Below are positions 59,326 through 64,000 of a DNA stretch of 64,000 nucleotides, one piece after another. Each line of letters begins with the position of its first letter. Within the stretch, counting starts at the first letter, position 1. The notes under the pieces are model-generated. The model was not told the origin of the DNA, made no database searches, and saw nothing but the letters and a program-made list of their open reading frames with translations. The DNA lies in the NCBI GenBank assembly GCA_029891345.1, contig CM057009.1:305909166-305973165 (forward strand). The letters are read 5' to 3'. Origin of the DNA: Dryococelus australis (lineage: Eukaryota; Arthropoda; Insecta; Phasmatodea; Phasmatidae). Both the position numbers and the translations under genes were made by a program.

Positions 59326-59500
59326 TCCCTTTGGCTTCGAGTTACGGGGACGAACAATGCCGATTCTACACGAAGCTTTCTTCGCCACTGTAACAAGATA
59401 ATTATCGTTTATGCGGCAGTTAAGGTTATCCACGCGACTATGACCTATTCTTTCAAACATTATAAAATAGCATCAGGCGTCTGTAACATTTGGCAACACT
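59325..59500 (+). repeat. Interspersed repeat, copy 1 (also at 61.2 kb)
   Basis: Aligns with 61205-61390: GCTTCGAGTTACGGGGACGA against GCTTCGGCTTTCGGGAGCGA, then TACACGAAGCTTTCTTCGCC against TACACGAAGCTTTTACTGTC and CCTATTCTTTCAAAC against CCTATTCCTTCAAGC. Class unknown. Confidence 0.65.
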
Positions 59501-59840
59501 AAATTTATTAGAAACGTAATTTTGGCTTTGTCTTTCAAATACAAATATAATAGTTATACCACAATTTTTAAGTGAGCGTTGCAGGCGAATCTTTATTAAT
59601 CACGTGTGGAAAATTGTAGCATGCCCCACTGATGTATGCATAATTATTAACAGGAGCATTTCTGTCATCCATGCTCCGAAGAGTTGGTACAATTGCAGTT
59701 TTGCAAATGTTAGAGATTATGTTATATGTATGTCGGGATGACGGTTCGTAAATTGTTATTCCCAGAAATATTTTTTTTTGCAGTCAGTTGAGTGGTATAA
59801 ACGTTAAGGGGGAGCATCATGCTATAAATACACACCCACG

Positions 59841-60030
59841 TGTGTGTGTGTGTGTGTGTGTGTGCACGTGCAAACGTACGAAGCTCACACGCACATCATT
59901 TCACATTATAACTATTTACTAACGTCTTTCAACACCCCTATACAAGCATGCGTGCACGCACCCATGAATACAAGAATACACGCACACATGCATGCGCGTA
60001 TATGCATATGCGTGTATGCGTATATTAACA
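59841..60030. repeat. (GT)n and alternating purine-pyrimidine tract
   Basis: A GT repeat at 59841-59864, then from about 59945 a long alternating stretch of GCATGCGTGCACGC and TATGCATATGCG words. Such sequence favours left-handed DNA in vitro. Confidence 0.85.
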
Positions 60031-60325
60031 GTTTTAATTAAAGTTACTCTCAAAGTTCAGTCATTCTGCCTCACGGCCAGACGCTGAACAGAACCGAAAC
60101 TGTAGTTTTCATCTCGTTAGCAATAACGTTCTCTCACTGACAAGCTGTATTTCAAAACAGTTCGTGGCGCGCAAGTATGGAACAGCGAACTTCAGTATAC
60201 AGAGGAGAATGCTTAATAATAAATTCGTCACATAAGCTTTAGATTTCCGAGTTAGGAAGCCAATCTTACTGAAGCCGTAATATTAACGTAGGCAACGTCT
60301 TCTTGCTTTCACGGTCGTAACATTC

Positions 60326-60328
<3 letters not shown>

Positions 60329-60391
<63 letters not shown>
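60329..60391. repeat. (AT)n microsatellite, 62 bp
   Basis: Uninterrupted TA repeat, the longest in the window. Confidence 0.97.
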
Positions 60392-60393
<2 letters not shown>

Positions 60394-61204
60394 CAGTGCC
60401 TGTGACCCTAGGAAGTTTTTATACGAATATAACTTGGTTGGTCTTGGAAACGGCTCCGTGAATTGGGAAAGGGAGAAAGGCGGATGGTTCTACCCACAAA
60501 TAGTTCCTTTCATTAAGGGCATTAATTATTTTTTAACCCAATTTTTTTTGCATATAACATACTTTTCCGTCGTGATATGACATAATACCCTGAAAGAATG
60601 ATGAGAATTGTGGAAATTTTTCTTTTCACAAACGAACAAAATGTGTATCTATACTTTTTTTTTTATCATAACTTAATTTAAAAATCTTAGCAATATTTTA
60701 CGTTTTGCTGCAGCTGAAATTGATTGTCAATGAAAGAACGACATAAATATCTTTCCCTGGAATTGTTTTATATTGTTCGCTTGTATTTAAATTTCAACTT
60801 TGGGGATAGCATTTAAAGTCAAAATAGCGCACATGCAAACCTTTACCTCAGGCGAATCAAGAGAAAGATTAAAAAAAAAAATTGTTGCATAATGGCACTC
60901 TTATGACTGAAAGAAACACTTTATTTACAACCAAGCCTTCAGCTAGCATAATTTTTCAAAATTTTTACGATTAAATATTTTAAGTTAATTTTTTTTTATA
61001 TTTACGCTAAACATTTATGAATGTGTTCTTCATTTCATTTCGTATTTTTCTCAATTTGCCATCGATATATATCCCGAAACTATAAAATGTTCGCAAAATC
61101 ATAAGAACTGCTCAAGGCGTCCATGCACTGTGAAAATTTCCATATATTCAGGGGTATTTTTTTTTTTTTATGGTTCGTTTAATGTACTGACGAAAACCGG
61201 AACT
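60392..61204. other. Non-coding, nothing recognised
   Basis: AT-rich with several short poly(T) runs. No gene or repeat recognised. Confidence 0.4.
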
Positions 61205-61416
61205 GAACATTATGCTTCGGCTTTCGGGAGCGAACAAAGCTGATGTTACACGAAGCTTTTACTGTCGCAGTAACAAGGAACTTCTCGTTCCTGTGGCACT
61301 TAAAGAAAATTCACGCCACTTAAACCTATTCCTTCAAGCAACAAAATGCAACAGTGCGGAACACTTCAAAGACTCTAACATTTACTATAAAACGAAAAAA
61401 AAAAAAAAAAAAAAAA
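61205..61416 (+). repeat. Interspersed repeat, copy 2, with poly(A)
   Basis: Second copy of the repeat at 59325, followed directly by an A run at 61395-61416. The tail suggests a retroposed element, but the first copy lacks one. Confidence 0.6.
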
Positions 61417-61684
61417 CTAAGTGCGTCATTATTCTGTAACTAGTATTATTTTGTAAAATCTTCAAAACATATATTTGTTTTAATACAAATAATGTAAGTT
61501 GTAATACAAAGCTATCCTTTGTACGGTCACGTTTGAATGAAACAGACGTCCGCGCAAAACTGGCGGCCAAGAAAAAGTGTACACACTTATTTAATCTAGA
61601 AAACAAAGGTGATGAATCAATAATGGAGAGTAACTAAACCAAATATTTGAAAATATAATTTTAATAAAATAAACTACCATTTTG
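61417..61684. other. Non-coding, nothing recognised
   Basis: No feature recognised. Confidence 0.35.
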
Positions 61685-61765
61685 GCAGAATAGAGACTGG
61701 AACCCATACCTCCTGTGATATTAGCCCGCGCCCTTAACCACAAGACCAACTTGTCTGACGAACTG
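61685..61765 (-). repeat. tRNA-like SINE head
   Basis: Minus strand: AAGTTGGTCTTGTGGTTAAG and box-B-like ATGGGTTCCAGTCTC. It shares the GACAAGTTGG type start with the 58.7 kb copy (GGCAAGTTGG), suggesting one minor tRNA-derived family. Confidence 0.5.
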
Positions 61766-63224
61766 AGTGTTTTTATTTGTAGTAAATATAACTAAACGTG
61801 CTTACAATATAATATGACGTTGTTTGTTTAAGGAAAAAATATATTTGTTTCGTGTCAAGAAATCTGCTTTTGAGTTGAGAGATTTGGGCAGCTCTTAACA
61901 ACGAAGTTTTGATAGCCGATTTAAGAGTTCTGTGCAGCTAGGAAACAGTTAATGAGTAATACGGTCTCGTTTTATTGGAATTGTAGTTTTATTTTGAATA
62001 TTTGAGTGGTTTTAAGTGTTTTTATGTTATGCAAACTTGCAATATATTAATTTTTACATGCAACTACACTTTACATCACCCATAGTTTTTCCACAAACAG
62101 CTATATACGGTTTTACATTGTTGAATGTCCGCCATTTTCCCGAAACTCTTGGATACTGGTTAGTGTAGTACAACCATTTTTTACGTGAATACGTCTTTAA
62201 AATTGCAACCATAGAGGAAGGAAATCCAGAAAATCCGATGATATCAAAATCGGGGGATACAGTTTGGCGTTGTAGCTCCGAATCTATCGTCTACATTCAA
62301 AATGCAAGTAAACCACGCGATTGCCAAAGGATCAAAGTATTGTTAGGTTGAGTGAGGACGGCGAAGTGTCATGTGCGGCGGGGAGAAAAAAAAAGGGGGG
62401 GGATGCACGCCGCAATTTTGAGTTCGTTTCGCCGCGTCTCATAACTTCCACGTAGTACAACTTTCGACTAGGAGAAGCTACGACTCTCTTTTGGATTTCA
62501 ATCGACAGCTCTCTTCAAGGTCAATCGATTGTGTGTATAAAAACATTTGTGTTACGTGGTAATGGCGAAATTGTATGAGTTTAATGTAAAAGATTAAGAA
62601 AACATAACAAAATTTCGGCCTATATTCGTCAAAAATCCAAGTCGAAACACAGAAATCGTATACGGTTGGAAAGAGCTTCTCAAAAGAAATCCAGTGATAC
62701 CCATAAAACCCCATATGATCGAGTGAAGCGGTGCCGGGAACGTAAAATAAACATCAAGGCGTCCGAGCGCGTCAACGTAGACGTATTGCAAAACAAACGG
62801 CCGTGTCCCCAACACAGCCAAACACAATTTTTTTAAGGTCTATTAACTAGGGATCTGAAAAATTCGCGAGTTCAATTACCTGCATGCTAGAATCTAAAGT
62901 CTTATGTACACATATGCCGATATCAACTGCACATTGGTTGTCTGCTGTCACAGTGGAAGGCGACAATTGGACACCGTTCTCCAGGAGGTGTCAAACACCG
63001 TGTGGACCAATGGCTAAAGTTATATAAGCGCACGTGTTTTGAATTCTAGCTAGTCCCAGAATGTTTCCGCTAATTCTTCAGGTCTCTGTCTATTACAAAC
63101 ACGGCCCTTGTAGTTTTACAAACGAGTAGTTTTACAAGATATGTCTTTGTACTGTTACAAGCATTTATAAAATTACAGACACTTTCTCAGTGGAAATTAC
63201 CATTTCTCTTTACAGTGTGAAGCT
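61766..63224. other. Non-coding, no gene recognised
   Basis: No recognised gene. Short inverted pair GACACC...GGTGTC near 62969-62990. Confidence 0.4.
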
Positions 63225-63297
63225 CTGCCCTCATAGCTCAAGGGTAGAGTGGCCGACTTGTAGTCGGAAGGGTCGGGAGTTCGCACCCCGGATCCTC
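63225..63297 (+). repeat. tRNA-like segment, Thr(TGT)-like but not functional
   Basis: CATAGCTCAAGGGTAGAGTG is a near-perfect box A and GGGAGTTCGCACCCC a good box B. The anticodon arm GCCGACTTGTAGTCGG would place TGT at positions 34-36. The acceptor 5' strand GCCCTCA does not pair with the 3' side (GGATCCTC), and the T stem has mismatches. It is thus a tRNA-derived SINE head or pseudogene rather than a working tRNA. Confidence 0.6.
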
Positions 63298-64000
63298 CGC
63301 GGCAGATATCCAGTTCGCAAGCCGCGTACTTGTGGACTGTGAATTTGTCATCAAGTCGGTCTAACTTTAACCCCGTTAATGCCACACCTACAAACTTTAC
63401 TTGCCAACGACATTCTCTCTCTGTACCGCGGCTCATGTACCCGTCAATACAGTCAGTAAAGGCAGCTGTAAAAAAAATTGTTTCGCTTCACGACTTAACA
63501 TGAATTGTAACTGGTGTTAAAATCCCGTTCCCTGTAAGAAATATAGTTATTATCTTTCATTTCTAACCCACACAATGAAAATAATTTTTCTCCTTTATCT
63601 CACATTACAACAGGAAGCACAGAATAAAAATAACTTGCAATATGGCGAGGACGTTCCACTGTTTCACAAAGAATTCTGTGAAACTTACGGATGGACCGTT
63701 GTTCTAAAAAAAATGTAATATCCGCAATTTTAGGAAGATTTGTGTAAAATATATTTAAAATCTTTTTAAGCAATTTCGCGGATGTTTTTCTAGCAGCGTG
63801 CTAAATGTATAAATACTAAATTATAAGTCCCAAATTGGACCACTTGGCAGGGCAGACTTCTGTAAAGGAAATTGCATGAACTATGTGAACAATGACAATT
63901 ATATATTTATATAAATATGCCAATTATGACTTGCTTTAAGCCTGTAGGTTAATAAGGAAGGGGCTCACAAACCAAATGATGGAAGTGGTTAACATTATAC
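63298..64000. other. Non-coding, nothing recognised
   Basis: Probably includes the body of the tRNA-like repeat just upstream, then AT-rich sequence. Confidence 0.4.

Noticed and set aside
63225-63297. Intact tRNA-Thr(TGT)
   Set aside because: Box A, box B and an anticodon-like loop are good, but the acceptor stem cannot pair and the T stem is mismatched. Other tRNA-like SINE heads in the window look similar.

Overview
The window looks like gene-poor, repeat-dense nuclear DNA of an animal with a large genome, most likely an insect. It is AT-rich and has no bacterial operon structure, no rRNA and no convincing intact tRNA. It is packed with tRNA-derived SINEs, short inverted-repeat DNA transposons (MITEs), a foldback element, LINE and LTR retrotransposon remains, and simple repeats. 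The SINE family and the type of decayed transposase resemble what I recall from stick-insect (phasmid) genomes. That placement is an inference, not something the sequence proves. I found no intact host protein-coding gene. The best gene-like piece is a two-exon THAP zinc-finger fragment near 40.2-40.7 kb that has lost its start, its frame and one sense codon.

Layout. 0.5-4.8 kb: a foldback element with two ~1.9-2 kb inverted arms around a ~400 bp loop; the arms contain internal repeats and a 9-bp minisatellite of unequal length. 5-12 kb: CpG-rich patches without recognisable genes, one MITE and one SINE. 14.5-20.2 kb: a second MITE copy, a 55-bp satellite of exactly 13 units, a (GA)n tract, a ~1 kb inverted-repeat element rich in CACTGAT/ATCAGTG motifs, and 39-bp and 25-bp tandem arrays. 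21-22.6 kb: a broken pogo/Tigger-type transposase gene. 23.4-26.8 kb: three SINEs, a short MITE and a fragment related to the foldback element. 26.9-29.4 kb: a broken LINE reverse transcriptase on the minus strand. 31.5-35.3 kb: two further inverted-repeat elements, a 42-bp tandem array, and a MITE with a SINE nested in it and flanked by a clear 10-bp duplication. 35.7-37.6 kb: a decayed Tc1/mariner-group transposase. 39.4 kb: a small Harbinger-like MITE. 40.2 kb: the THAP fragment. 42.66-49.66 kb: a complete but dead Ty3/gypsy LTR retrotransposon. 50-64 kb: second copies of several of these families, another Harbinger-like MITE, more tRNA-like SINE heads and long (AT)n and (GT)n tracts.

The contents are relics of several independent transposon classes rather than one pathway. 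Nothing autonomous appears intact: every transposase, reverse transcriptase and integrase carries frameshifts, stops or altered catalytic residues. The main interest lies in the non-autonomous families: paired copies inside one window give boundaries, target duplications and insertion order directly. I did not find a convincing new protein system. Boundaries were read by eye and most are good to about 5-20 bases.
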